Shown: in pieces, positions 9,612 through 19,789 of the stretch
Position numbering within the stretch: the stretch's first letter is position 1
Layout: the number at the start of each line of letters is the position of its first letter
Source of the DNA: Pomphorhynchus laevis
Lineage: Eukaryota > Acanthocephala > Palaeacanthocephala > Echinorhynchida > Pomphorhynchidae
Direction of reading: 5' to 3'
Length of the DNA: 64,000 nt
Assembly: GCA_012934845.2 (NCBI GenBank)
Contig: WNNJ02003021.1
Span: 1-64,000 of the forward strand
Notes under the pieces: model-generated
What the model saw: the letters and a program-made list of their open reading frames with translations, nothing else
Databases searched by the model: none
What the model was told of the DNA's origin: nothing
Program-made: the position numbers and the translations under genes

Positions 9612-9835
9612 GGATCAATAGTGAGGGCACTAAGAACTTGTAGCACGAAATTACTTTGTGAAGTGGAAATCGATATTTACAGGCGTTATATTTATGCCCT
9701 CGGCTATCCACACCGGTTTATGGAAAATAGAAAAATATTGTATTAAGCAACTTTAGTGATTTTAATACTTCTACATCACTTCTAGATAGTGATTATTATA
9801 AGTATACGAACGATATACAAATTTATAAAATGAAT
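9612..9835. repeat. Diverged direct repeat, copy 2
   Basis: This is the second copy of the repeat at 9229-9458, same orientation, separated by about 150 bp of A/T-rich DNA. Penelope-like elements often end in long direct repeats, so this pair could be such termini, but no protein evidence ties them to the RT at 8345-9000. Confidence 0.75.
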
Positions 9836-10059
9836 CAAAGGACTACCATGTTAAAAATTTTTAAACATTTCCTTGATTTCCTATATCTAGGCAACTTGAA
9901 CACTAGGATATTACGAAAACCTTTGCGCTGGTCACGCAATTGTGTTCGATTATGCTACAGTGTTGGATCAAGAAAAGCAATATTGAATTTCGTTTCAATG
10001 CTGGATAGGATATTTTCCCAATATAATTATTAATTAGTGGTTAGTGGGTAATTATTATC

Positions 10060-10115
10060 TGTTGGACTTGTAAACGTGCAGCTAGCACATATTTGTCACG
10101 TTAAATAAATATATT
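10060..10115 (+). mobile_element. Orphan LINE-B-like 3' tail
   Basis: 'ggacttgtaaacgtgcag' is followed by a short hairpin (gtgc/gcac), 'catatttgtcac' and 'aaataaat'. This is the LINE-B type tail (compare 54820-54866). No coding sequence precedes it, so it is an extreme 5' truncation or a relic. Confidence 0.65.
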
Positions 10116-10144
10116 ATTAGTAATATTTATTAATAATTAAAAGA

Positions 10145-10525
10145 CCAACTCTCTGGCCCATCATTCACATCCGACTCCGCATTCTCGTTACCTTTCGTCT
10201 CATCGCTGCCGGCTCCTCATCGTTCATCCACCTCCCTTTCTTAGACGAACTTGCCTTATCAGTCTACCGCTGCGTTCCCGCCGTTCTTTCGTATTCAAAG
10301 TTCCCAATTACTCTAACAACTACGATATCCGATTCCTTCTCGTTGCCGCCCCCTCGCCTGGAATCAGCTCCCCCTCGACGTCTGCTGCGCTCCCTCCTTT
10401 ATTACATTCAAAAACCGCCTCCATACCAACATCCTCGACATGATTTAGATTTTTGTTCTTTTTTTGTGGTCATGTAAACGTGCGCCGGCACGTATTTGCC
10501 ACGTAAAAATAAATATATTACTATT
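10145..10525 (+). mobile_element. LINE-A 3' fragment with tail
   Basis: It matches the last ~300 bp of LINE-A ORF2 and the 3' UTR (compare 39795-40170). The tail hairpin is acgtgcgccggcacgt (10478-10493), in which the outermost pair is A-T instead of the G-C pair of other copies. Reading frames are broken. Confidence 0.85.
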
Positions 10526-10529
10526 GAGG

Positions 10530-11254
10530 CGTTCTATTCATGGTTATTATAATAAATTTTGCATTTTTAATATTCCAATTAATCCAGTTTCTCTTCAATG
10601 TAAATTTATATTCGGTGGATTTCCTTATGCATTTTTACTGCGTGTTTTTGCTTGTCCACCTTTGTCTAAATTGGGATTAGCTGGGATTGACAAACTACTC
10701 AGATCCTGATAAATCCCACACCTGCCGAAATTCTTATTGAAGTATTAACCTGTATATAACTGATGTGAAATACTTTTTTACTGCCTGTTTACTGACAGTA
10801 ATATTTGTTTTTTAAACCCAACCGAAATGTAATTAATAATTATTTGTTGTAAACGTAACAAATACGGCAAATACGAAGAACTTATAAAATAGGTTGACCA
10901 TGGCTATAGTCTTGTATGTTATAATAATATAATAATAGTACGTTCTGTGATATAGTTGCAAACCCGACTGGTGGAATTGGGCCATCTGCAAATGCCATGA
11001 TTAAAATGATTGCGCTGAAGCTAAATGAAAAAAGCATTCCAATAAGCAAATTCGGTTGCCTAGTTGATAACGAAAATAAGCATGTCCCTTGCAAGAACAG
11101 TTTTCATGTGTTTGCGAGCTCCTAGATCCTCGCACCACTTATCCATCATAACGTCCGAGGATGCCCGTGCACAAATATTGATCACACAGAATGCTCACTC
11201 GACTGCTTCAAGAGATCTGTTTTAACAAGGAAGTGGTTTTGTTATTTAAACAAC
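10530..11254. other. No gene recognised
   Basis: A/T-rich DNA with one copy of the 90-bp dispersed repeat (10549-10641). Short open frames exist on both strands around 10880-11100 and 10960-11190 but show no family motif, and I do not call them genes. Confidence 0.5.
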
Positions 11255-11335
11255 ACCATGTGGTCATGACCATGTGGTCATGTAAGCGTGCGCTGACACG
11301 CATTTGCCACGTTAAAATAAATCTTTTTTTATTGT
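11255..11335 (+). mobile_element. Orphan LINE-A tail with duplicated 14-bp start
   Basis: Only the last ~65 bp of LINE-A is present: 'gtggtcatgtaagcgtg', hairpin, 'catttgccacgtt', 'aaataaat' and oligo-T. Directly before it 'accatgtggtcatg' occurs twice in tandem (11255-11268, 11269-11282). This is one of the shortest insertions seen, almost nothing but the tail. Confidence 0.8.
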
Positions 11336-11439
11336 TTTAAGTTAATTTTAATAATTGTTGCTCGCTAAGAGGCTTTTGGAACATTGTATTATTGATACAA
11401 ATATTTATACTCTTAAAAAAATTATTATTAATGCAAATG

Positions 11440-11708
11440 TGCTTTGCGTTCCCGTAATTCTCTTCTTATACATGTCCCAAACTACTCTACCTCTTTTAGC
11501 TTCCGCTCCTTCGTTGTGGCTGCTCCTCTCTTGTGGAATCATCTGCCATTCATATCCGCCAATCAACATCAATGCCGTGCTTCAAACGCCTAATCCGATG
11601 TTATTTAAAGAATTAATTAATAAACCCGTATGACTTCTGGTGTGTGCTTTTTGTTAGTGGACTTGTAAGCGTGCAGCTGTCACGCATTTGCCACATTAAT
11701 TAAATTAT
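11440..11708 (+). mobile_element. LINE-B 3' fragment with tail
   Basis: It aligns with 54625-54866 of the long LINE-B copy: the C-terminal 'CNSLLLHVPNYST' region, then the 3' UTR and the tail hairpin near 11668-11684. The coding frame is decayed (small deletions and substitutions). Confidence 0.8.
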
Positions 11709-11714
11709 TATTGC

Positions 11715-11968
11715 TTATACACCCGCACATCCTATACACGATATAGGCATTTCTGCCTACAACTGTCTTTCTTCTATCTACGAACGTCTCTCCAATCTCC
11801 ATCTTGTTCTAAACCCCGACAAGTCTAAAATAATGTGGATCCTCCACCGTAAACAAAATTTATCTCCTCCCACTGTATCTTTTGCCTCATCGATCATCCC
11901 AATAGTACACAATCTCATATTCTTGGGCTTCCATTTTGATGATCACTTTTCCCTTAAACACTTCGTTT
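11715..11968 (+). mobile_element. LINE-A RT fragment
   Basis: It matches the segment just after RT motif C (HDIGISA, 'NLHLVLNPDKSKIMWIL', 'IPIVHN', 'FLGFHFDDHFSLKHFV'), about 250 bp. It ends at 11968, where ORF1 sequence of the next copy begins. Confidence 0.8.
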
Positions 11969-12726
11969 AAGGAAGAGGTGGTCCCAGCCACCTATCCTAA
12001 AAAATGTTTTCAAGCATTGTTCTCACGCGTATTTTGTCCTCTCCCAAAGATTCAAACTCATGACCTCTTTAGCCACTCGCATTTTACCCGATCGCACACC
12101 CTCCGAAATCGGAAAACTCTCATCTACCCGCATCGAAAAACGCAGTCGCGAAAAAAAACGGCGAAACATCTTTCTCCATCCGAAACATCGACAGAAAATT
12201 TCAAGTTGTCCACACCCGCCCGAAAATTCGATGGCGCTCAATCTCCCCTATGTGTCTTCTCCACTAGCCTGTATCACCATCACACACAATTTCCGCCTCA
12301 GCCTCCTCAACACTAGATCTATTCTCAATAAATTCGATATCATCCTCAACCTATTCACTAAGCAATCCATCGATCTCTTTTGCCTCACCGAATCCTGGCG
12401 CTCTGATTCTGACGACCTCTCTATCCGCCATTTACCCTCTGCATGTTGCTCACTAGTCGAATCCGCTCGCCCCCGCATCAAATCCTCTTCTAAATTCTCA
12501 AATCATGGCAGCATTGTCGCATTCGTCTGTCACCTGCGTCTATTCGCAAAATCACTGTCCCTTTCAGTACATGCTATTTTAAAGTGCTCACTTGTCGTTC
12601 TTCTAACCCGATCACTCTAGATCTTCGCCATTGTATACCGTCCTGGTTCATCTGCTCCTATCCATTTTTTTTACCGAACTCGCTGACATTCTGTCCCACT
12701 GTTCTTTGTCCTCCAATCCTTTAATC
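11969..12726 (+). mobile_element. LINE-A copy interrupted by hAT: 5' part
   Basis: It begins in the C-terminal half of ORF1, passes the ORF1/ORF2 overlap (12231-12267) and the endonuclease blocks TRSILNKFD and LFCLTESWRSD. It stops at 12726 exactly at the hAT left end. It continues at 19790 with the endonuclease block GDFNIRFDSP. The eight bases before the hAT (12719-12726) recur after it (19790-19797) with one mismatch. Confidence 0.9.
12060..12620 (+). pseudogene. LINE-A ORF1 end/endonuclease start
   Basis: The frame covers ORF1 text (RILPDRTPSEIGKLSSTRIE), then the ORF2 start at 12231 and the endonuclease N-terminal half (LLNTRSILNKFD, FCLTESWRSD, ACCSLVESARP, SKFSNHGSIVAF). The catalytic TESW block is present. 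It is broken by small indels on both sides, for example between the ORF1 and ORF2 frames near 12160, and is cut by the hAT insertion. Confidence 0.65.
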
Positions 12727-13505
12727 CAGAGTTTCTCAAACTTTTTTCAATCATCGCCCACTTTTGAACATTTTATTAAATATCGCATACCTTAACAGAA
12801 AAACAGTTTTAAATTTTATATAAATCTTAATATTCATGAAATAATAACAGTATATATATATGGATGTTAAAAAAAGGATTTATTTTAACGTTGCAAATGC
12901 GTGCCAGCGCACGCTTACATGACCACAACAAAACAAAACTGTGAATCAGGTGTCGAGAAGGTGTGAACGGAGGAGGTGTTTGAATGTGATAAAGGAGGGA
13001 GCGCGGCGGACGTCTAGAGAGAGTTGATTCCAGGCGAGTGAGGCGGCGACTAGGAAGGATCGGAGACCGTAGTTGTTGGAGTAATTAGGAACGTGGAGTA
13101 AGAGGGTATGACAGGAACGAAGCGATAGCGAGGTGGGGCGAGTATCGTCTAAGAAAGGAAGGTTGATGAACGATGGGGAGCCGACAGCGATGAGACGAAA
13201 AGTAACGAGAAGAAGGCGGAGTTTGATGCGGATGTGGATGGTGGGCCAGGAGAGTTGGGCAACGTATGAGGATGTGTGGTCGAATCGACGGAGACGAAAG
13301 AGCACTCGAATGGCGGTGTTGATTATTCGTTGTAGGGGTAGGATTATGGATTTTGGAGAATTGGCGAAAAGGCTAAGGCAGTAATCGATTTTAGGGAAAA
13401 GAAACAATGAAAGAATATACATACAAGAACGGAAGTCGATAAGGGGGCGGATAAGGCGGATGTTACGAAGAATATAGTTAGATGAGCGGACCTTGTCACG
13501 AACGA

Positions 13506-14186
13506 AGGAAAGTTGATGAACGATGGGGAGCCGACAGCGATGAGACGAAAAGTAACGAGAAGAAGGCGGAGTTTGATGCGGATGTGGATGGTGAGCAAGG
13601 AGAGTTATGCAGCGTATGTGGATGTGTGGTCGAAGCGTATGGTCGAAGCGTATGTTGTCAACGTATGTGGATGTGTGGTCGGAGAGTTGGGCAACGTATG
13701 TGGATGTGTGGCAACGTATGTGGACGAATAATCAACACCGCCGTTCGAGTGCTCTTTCCGTCTCCGTCGCTTCGACCACACATCCAAATATTTTGCCCAA
13801 CTCTCCAGGACCACCATCCACATCCGCATCAAACTCCGCCTTCTTCTCGTTACTTTTCGTCTCATCGCTGTCGGCTCCCCATCGTTCATCAACCTTCCTT
13901 TCTTAGACGATACTCGCCCCACCTCGCTATCGCTTCGTTCCTGTCATACCCTCTTACTCCACGTTCCTAATTACTTCAACAACTACGGTCTCCGATCCTT
14001 CCTCGTCGCCGCCTCACTCGCCTGGAATCAACTCCCTCTCGACGTCCGCCGCGCTCCCTCCTTTATCACATTCAAACACCTCCTCCGTTCACACCTTCTC
14101 GACACCTGATTCACAGTTTTGTTTTGTTGTGGTCATGTAAGCGTGCGCTGGCACGCATTTGCAACTTTAAAATAAATCGTTTTTAT
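13506..14186 (+). mobile_element. Fold-back LINE-A insertion (inverted duplication)
   Basis: 13509-13720 is minus-oriented LINE-A C-terminal sequence. 13728-14175 is plus-oriented LINE-A from the same region down to the 3' tail. The two arms overlap (13509-13618 is the inverse of about 13790-13900). The hinge (13618-13728) holds several copies of 'gtatgtggatgtgtgg'. 'gaagg' flanks both sides (13500-13505 and 14182-14187), a likely target duplication. Because the arms overlap this is not the classical non-overlapping 5' inversion. Confidence 0.75.
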
Positions 14187-14640
14187 AGAAGGGTTTAAGG
14201 TAAAGGTTATCATTGAAATAGAAGCCTAAGATAGTGAGATTGTGGACTATGGGGATGATCGATGAGGCAAAATATACAGTGTGAGGAGATATGTTTGGTT
14301 TACGGTGGAGGATCCACATTATTTTGACCTTTTTAGGGTTTAGAACGAGATGGAGATTGGAGAGACGTTTGTGGATAGAAGAAAGACAGTTGGAGGCAGA
14401 AATGCCGATATCGTGTATGCGATGTGCGGGTGCATGAGCGTAGATTAGAATGTCATCGGCGTATTGCATGACGTTAAAGGAGTAAGGTTTGATAAACGGA
14501 GAGAGATCGCCAAGCAGAAGAGAGAAAAGCAGGGGACCTAGGACTGAACCTTGTGGGACCCCTCAAAAAATAGGAATGGGAGGGGAGGATGATAAATTAG
14601 AGCAGACGCGAAATGAACGGTCGGATAGATATGAGGCAAA

Positions 14641-15261
14641 CTATGCTACGGAGGAAGAAGAAAAGCCGTAATCATAACGAAAAGGAGAAAGGAGGACGGC
14701 GTGGTCGACAATGTCGAAGGCTGAGGAGAGGTCGAGGGAGATGAGAACACTATATCGAGCCTTGTCTCGAGAAATGAGTAAGTCGTTGTACACTTTTATG
14801 CATGCGATTTCTGTGGAGTGATTAGAGCGGAAAGCGGATTGGAAAGGAGGGTACATATTGGATGAGGAGAGATAAGCGTTGATCTGTATTAAGATGAGGC
14901 GTTCTAAGAGCTTAGAAAGAGTAGGGAGTAGTGAAATGGGGCGATAGCTAGAAGGAAGTGAGGGGTCGAGCGATTGTTTTTTAAGGAGGGGACGAACGAT
15001 TGCGGATTTCCAGTGTGAAGGGAAGATACGACTGCGGATGGACGAGTTAAACAAGGTTGTGAGAAATGGGGATATCGATGAGCATATAGATTTTAATATG
15101 TGAGTAGGCAGGGGATCGGCAGGTGAGGTTTTGTTGGGCAAGGACATGATGACAGATGATACTTCTGTAGGTGAGACAGGGAGAAGATGAAAGAGTTCCG
15201 GAAGGATGAGGCTAGACTGGGCAGAGTGGGATAGGATGGAGACCGGGGTGTGAGAGAGCAA
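14641..15261 (-). pseudogene. LINE-A RT N-terminal half (206 codons)
   Basis: It covers the pre-RT helix region and RT fingers/palm: ELFHLLPVSPTEVSSVIMSL, KTSPADPLPTHILKS, 'IFPSHWKSAIVRPLLKK', 'YRPISLLPTLSKLLERLIL', 'FQSAFRSNHSTEIACIKVY', motif A LISLDLSSAFDIVDH. It ends at a stop near 14641, so motif B (near 14570) lies outside this frame segment. It is part of the copy at 12883-15510. Confidence 0.75.
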
Positions 15262-15726
15262 CGTGGATACTTTAGTCTGGAGAAATGACGAATAATCATT
15301 GGCATCGATGTTGCATGGCGAAGAGGAGCGAGCAAGGATTGAGTTAAAAGTATGCCAGAGAGTCTTAGAGTTGAATGAAGTGATGATTTTATGCTGCCAG
15401 AAGGAGTTGCATTTGGTACGTAGTAGGTTGAGATGAGACCGGAGAAGAGCAAGATAGGAATCACGGAAAGACGGGGTGATCGAGCGGAAATCACGTCTGA
15501 GAGACTTAAAAACATAATATGTAGGTTTGTATTATAAAGTTACAAGCCTCAGTTAAATTATCGATGAATAATAAATAAACCGAATTTGAAAAAATATATA
15601 AATATAGAAATTTAATGTGATCCTTGGTTTCAATGTCTTTTTACTATTTCCTCAATTTTAGGCTTAAAGTTTGTAAGCTTCATTCTCACGTCACCTCTCG
15701 AACATATGTCTATTCTATTTCATTCT

Positions 15727-16074
15727 TTATTTAGTTATTGTTTTATTTACTGTACTAAAACCACATTCCACTAAATAAGAAGACGGAAAACACAGCAAAA
15801 TATTGGTCATTTCAGTCCAAATCGTAGGATATAAAAACTTCGCCGACTGTGTCATCCATAATCCAAATTGTCCGTCCTTTTCATATTTATATTTCAATTC
15901 TTCATTGCATTGAAGATCGATAAGTTCTTCTTGAATGTTTTCTTTAACACATTCAATATTATCACAGCCAAAGGGGTCAATCATCCATGGCTTAATATGC
16001 AAAGAAAATAAATTCGAAAACCTACTAAGAAATTCCTTCTTTAGAGTAGACAAGTATTCAGAATAATTAATTAA
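15727..16074 (-). pseudogene. hAT transposase C-terminus (hATC dimerisation region)
   Basis: On the minus strand 'NYSEYLSTLKKEFLSRFSNL' continues the protein interrupted at 18111. It ends with 'FPSSYLVECGFSTVNKTITK', the hATC motif (family text close to P.SYLCE.GFS). 108 codons are open from 16053. It joins the N-terminal part across the LINE-A insertion at 16075-18110. Confidence 0.85.
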
Positions 16075-16149
16075 AAAAAGGATTTATTTTAACGTGGCAA
16101 ATGCGTGCCAGCGCACGCTTACATGACCACAACAAAACAAGACTGTGAA

Positions 16150-16840
16150 TCAGGTGTCGAGAAGGTGTGAACGGAGTAGGTGTTTGAATGTGATAAAGGA
16201 GGGGGCGCGGCGGACGTCGAGAGGGAGTTGATTCCAGGCGAGTGAGGCGGCGACGAGGAAGGATCGGAGACCGTAGTTGTTGGAGTAATTAGGAACGTGG
16301 AGTAAGAGGGTATGACAGGAACGAAACGATATCGAGGTGGGGCGAGTATCGTCTAAGAAAGGAAGGTTGATGAACGATGGGGAGCCGACAGCGATGAGAC
16401 AAAAGGTAACGAGATGAAGGCGGAGTTTGATGCGGATGTGGATGGTGGGCCAGGATAGTTGGGCAAAATATGTGGATGTGTGGTCGAAGCGACGGAGACG
16501 AAAGAGCACTCGAACGGCGGTGTTGATTATTCGTTGTAGGGGTAGGATGATGGATTTTGGAAGAATTGGCGAAAAGGCTAAGGCAGTAATCGATTTTAGG
16601 GAAAAGAAGCGATGAAAGAAGAGACATACAAGAACGGAAGTCGATAAGGGGGCGGATACGGCGGATGTCACGGAGAATTAAGTTAGATGAGCGGACCTTG
16701 TCACGGACGAAGGGTTTAAGGTAAACATTATCATTGAAATAGAAGCCTAAGATAGTGAGATTGTGGACTATGGGGATGATCGATGAGGCAAAATATACAG
16801 TGTGAGGAGATATGTTTGGTTTACGGTGGAGGATCCACAT
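16150..16840 (-). pseudogene. LINE-A ORF2 C-terminal part (two overlapping frames)
   Basis: 16289-16840 starts at KIMWILHRKPNIS and runs through VRDKVRSSNLILRDIRRI to 'FPKIDYCLSLFA'. A one-base slip near 16560 moves the frame, and 16150-16671 carries LPLQRIINTAVRVLFRLRR to the normal end HLLRSHLLDT. Function of this C-terminal region is unknown; it is conserved between LINE-A and LINE-B. Confidence 0.7.
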
Positions 16841-17179
16841 TATTTTGGACCTTTTTGGGGTTTAGAACGAGATGGAGATTGGAGAGACGTTTGTAGATAG
16901 AAGAAAGACAGTTGGAGGCAGAAATGCTGATATCGTGTATGCGATGTGCGGGTGCATGAGCATAGATGAGGATGTCATCGGCGTATTGCATGACGTTAAA
17001 GGAGTAAGGTTTGATAAACGGAGAGAGATCGCCAAGCAGAAGAGAGAAAAGCTGGGGACCTATGACTGAACCTTGTGAACCCCGCGAAAAATAGGGATGG
17101 GAGGGGAGGATGATGAATTAGAACAGACGCGAAATGAACGGTCGGATAGATTTGAGGCAAACCATGCTATGGAGGAAGA

Positions 17180-17812
17180 CTAAAAGCCGTAATCGTAACG
17201 AAGGCGAGAAAGGAGGACGGAGTTGTTGACAATGTCGAATGCGGAGGAGAGGTCGACGGAGATGAGAACACTATATAGAGCCTTTTCTCGAGAAATGAGT
17301 AAGTCGTTGTACACTTTTATGCATGCGATTTCTGTGGAGTGATTAGAGCGGAAAGCGGATTGGAAAGGAGGGTACAGATTGGATGAGGAGAGATAAGCGT
17401 TGATTTGTATTAAGATGAGGCGTTCTAAGAGCTTAGAAAGAGTAGGGAGTAGTGAAATGGGACGATAGCTAGAAGGAAGGGAGTGGTCGAGCGATTGTTT
17501 CTTAAGGAGGGGACGAACGATTGCGGATTTGCATTGTAAAGGGAAGATACGACTGCGGATGGACGAGTTAAACAAGGTTGTTAGAAATGGGGATATCGAT
17601 GAGCATATAGATTTTAATATGTGAGTAGGCAGGGGATCGGCAGGTGAGGTTTTGTTGGGCAAGGACATGAGGACAGATGATACTTCTGTAGGTGAGACAG
17701 GGAGAAGATGAAAGAGTTCCGGAAGGATGAGATTAGACTGGGCAGAGTGGGATAGGATGGAGACCGGGGTGTGAGAGAGCAACGTGGATACTTTAGTCTG
17801 GAGAAATGACAA
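17180..17812 (-). pseudogene. LINE-A RT N-terminal half (210 codons)
   Basis: Blocks in order are 'SLPNKTSPADPLPTH', 'RPLLKKQSLDHSLPSSYRPI', 'LLERLILIQINAYLSSSNLY', 'RSNHSTEIACIKVYND', motif A 'VLISVDLSSAFDIV'. The frame breaks at 17180 in the segment before motif B. 16150-16840 carries the C-terminal part of the same copy in two overlapping frames. Confidence 0.75.
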
Positions 17813-18110
17813 TAATTATTGGCATTGATGTTGCACGGCGAAGAGGAGCGAGCAAGGATTGAGTTAAAAGTATGCCAGAGAATCTTAGAGTTGAATGAAG
17901 TGATGATTTTATGCTGCCAGTAGGAGTTGCATTTGGTACGTGGTAGGTTGAGATGAGACCGGCGATGAGCAAGATAGGTATCACGGAAAGACGGAGTGAT
18001 CGAGCGGAAATCACGTCTGAGAGAGCGGTGATAGACTCGAAAAGCATGGCGGAGACGACGCTTTGATAGTAGGCATTGGATGTCAAACCACTGGGTTTGA
18101 CAATAAGTCT

Positions 18111-19440
18111 TGAATAAATCTTGATCAGAAAGAAAATACTACATTTTTTATCTACTGTATATTTTTAAAGTTTATCTTCAATAAGTTGTTCTTAAAAACT
18201 GCTATTTTCTCTGTAAAGGCCTTAATAGTACGCTTACAGTCGATCAGAGTAACAAGTTTTCCTTGCAATTTCAGCGATATTTCATTAAGCTTTCTGAAAA
18301 TAAATGCCATAAAGTTTATATTGTTTTTATGGGCATTCAGCTCGTCTCTTCTATCGAATTCCTTTTCTTCTTCCAGGAAAGAAATAATTGTGTCAAATAA
18401 GCAAAAAATCTTGAAAGGCAGTTACCTTTAGATGACCATCGTATTTCAGTGTGGAGAAGTAATCTATTGTATTGCTTATTATTGTCTTTACATAATATCT
18501 GAAACAATCTGTCACACTTTGGATTTGTCTTTATCTTGTTTACTACTTGGATGACAAGCCTTAAAGAAGAATGAAGAATATGACTTATGTTCTTTGCCAC
18601 CAAGTTATGACGATGTATAATACAGTGGATAGTTAATATTGTTGGACAAATGTTCTTTAAAAATGAAATAAACCCCTTATGTCTTCCAATCATAGCAGGG
18701 GCCACCGGTAGTAGCACATGATATCAAATTTTCAAATGGTATTTGTTTTTCTTCGAACCAAGATTCAACAACTTCGAATATTGATGCTCCTGTTGTGTCT
18801 GTTTTTAAATACTTCATAAATAACATTTCTTCATGTATTTGAAAATCGTCATTAATAAAGCGGACATATGACATCAGCAGGGATCTACTATCGCTAACAG
18901 TTGATTCGTCAATTTGGATAGAAAACTTTCTAGTTTTTAGTTTTTCAATTAATTGTCCTTCAACGTCTTCAGCCATTTCATCTATTCTTCTTCTAATTGA
19001 ATCGTTGCTTAGTGGAATTGGATTAATAATTGTTACGGTATATTCTATTTTTAAAACTGTTTTGAGAAGAATCTAAAATGCGGGTTTCAATAGTGTTTCA
19101 GTAACGGAATGCGAGCTACAGGTTTTAGAGATTAGTTCAGCTCATTCATAGGGAGAAATCAGTCCTTTTGAACTTTCAAGTATTTGTTTTTTAAACATAC
19201 CAGTAAGAGTTGGACGTTTTTCAAAAATTTCTTTTTATTTTTGAAAATATTCAATTCCTTTATCTAATTTTTCAGCATAAACTCTTTTCTGGTGTTCGAG
19301 GAGCCTTGAAGGTTTCATAGCTTCATTAGAGAACGGTCTGCGACATAAAAGACAGAATGGAATATCTTTCTCATAGGAACTTTCGATGAATCTAAAAGCT
19401 AAATACTCTGCACTGTATTTGGGCCATATTTGTTTCTTCT
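18111..19440 (-). pseudogene. hAT transposase N-terminal and central parts
   Basis: On the minus strand from about 19400 down: a degraded BED-type zinc finger region (IPFCLLCRRPFSNEAMKPSR, then LEHQKR), then 'RRRIDEMAEDVEGQLIEKLK', then the RNase H-like start 'FSIQIDESTVSDSRSLLMSY' with the first catalytic Asp, 'ISCATTGG' (usually CTDGA), HCIIHRHNLVAKN, 'LLHTEIRWSSKGNCLSRFF' and 'LNEISLKLQGK'. This order is that of ZBED5/SCAND3-like transposases. Several stops and a frameshift near 18700 are visible. It is cut at about 18111 by a LINE-A. Confidence 0.8.
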
Positions 19441-19789
19441 GTCATAGTAAGGGATAATTTTTATTAAAAAAACTAGAAAGAAATATATAAACTGTAATAA
19501 AAATCAATATGGTGCCGAAAATCATTTTTTACCATGCAATTAATAACAAATTCGACTTTTTATTTATTAAACGACTAACACATTTAAAAGTTAAAGTTTC
19601 CTGCATGTGAACAATAAAATCTTGCGTAGATTTAAAAATAAATGTTTAAGAACTAAATTTAAACTTTTACATCAAAAAATTTATAAGATTTTTCTTCTAT
19701 GTTTTTACCAATTTTCACCAACAAAATTGCCCACCTAGAAAATATTTTCGCCTACTAGTGGGCGATATCGACCAGGTTGAACACCCCTG

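Larger units (their letters stand above)
12883..15510 (-). mobile_element. LINE-A insertion in the hAT, itself interrupted at 13506-14186
   Basis: Minus-strand LINE-A with its 3' tail at 12883-12950. The body runs 12950-13505 and resumes at 14187-15510, where it is 5'-truncated before RT. Blocks on the minus strand: 'IPIVHNLTILGFYF' (14220), QYADDILIYAH (14460), LISLDLSSAFDIVDH (14720), LPNKTSPADPLPTH (15100). The break at 13505/14187 is within '..cgaagg/gtttaagg..', a continuous stretch in other copies. Confidence 0.85.
16075..18110 (-). mobile_element. LINE-A insertion in hAT transposase gene
   Basis: Minus-strand copy with intact tail (16080-16140) and 5' truncation at 18110 in the segment upstream of RT. 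Blocks: LRSHLLDT end (16150), 'RDKVRSSNLILRDIRRIRP' (16690), KIMWILHRK (16840), motif C region near 16980, 'AIVRPLLKKQSLDHS' (17520). It has few frame breaks, so it is among the younger copies. Confidence 0.88.
12727..19789 (-). mobile_element. hAT transposon (ZBED5/SCAND3/Buster-like), split by two LINE-A insertions
   Basis: The left end starts CAGAGTTTCTCAA (12727) and the right end, read inward on the minus strand, starts CAGGGGTGTTCAACC (19789). Both continue to a shared 'ATCGCCCACT' box, which is typical of hAT ends (CAG...). The flanking 8-bp target duplication is ctttaatc/atttaatc. Own sequence is 12727-12882, 15511-16074 and 18111-19789, about 2.4 kb. Transposase is on the minus strand. 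LINE-A copies occupy 12883-15510 and 16075-18110. Confidence 0.88.

Noticed and set aside
10882-11094. Minus-strand 70-codon hydrophobic ORF
   Set aside because: No recognised family, A/T-rich surroundings and a competing frame on the other strand; not enough to call a gene.
13133-13384. Arg-rich 83-codon ORF (MGRVSSKKGRLMNDGEP...) seen in several places, also at 58349-58600 (+) and 39637-39915 (-)
   Set aside because: It is always the exact antisense of the LINE-A C-terminal coding region, so its recurrence follows from LINE-A copies. No start context or independent conservation.
13506-14186. Classical twin-priming 5' inversion
   Set aside because: The two arms cover the same LINE-A segment instead of adjacent segments, so a simple twin-priming model does not fit.
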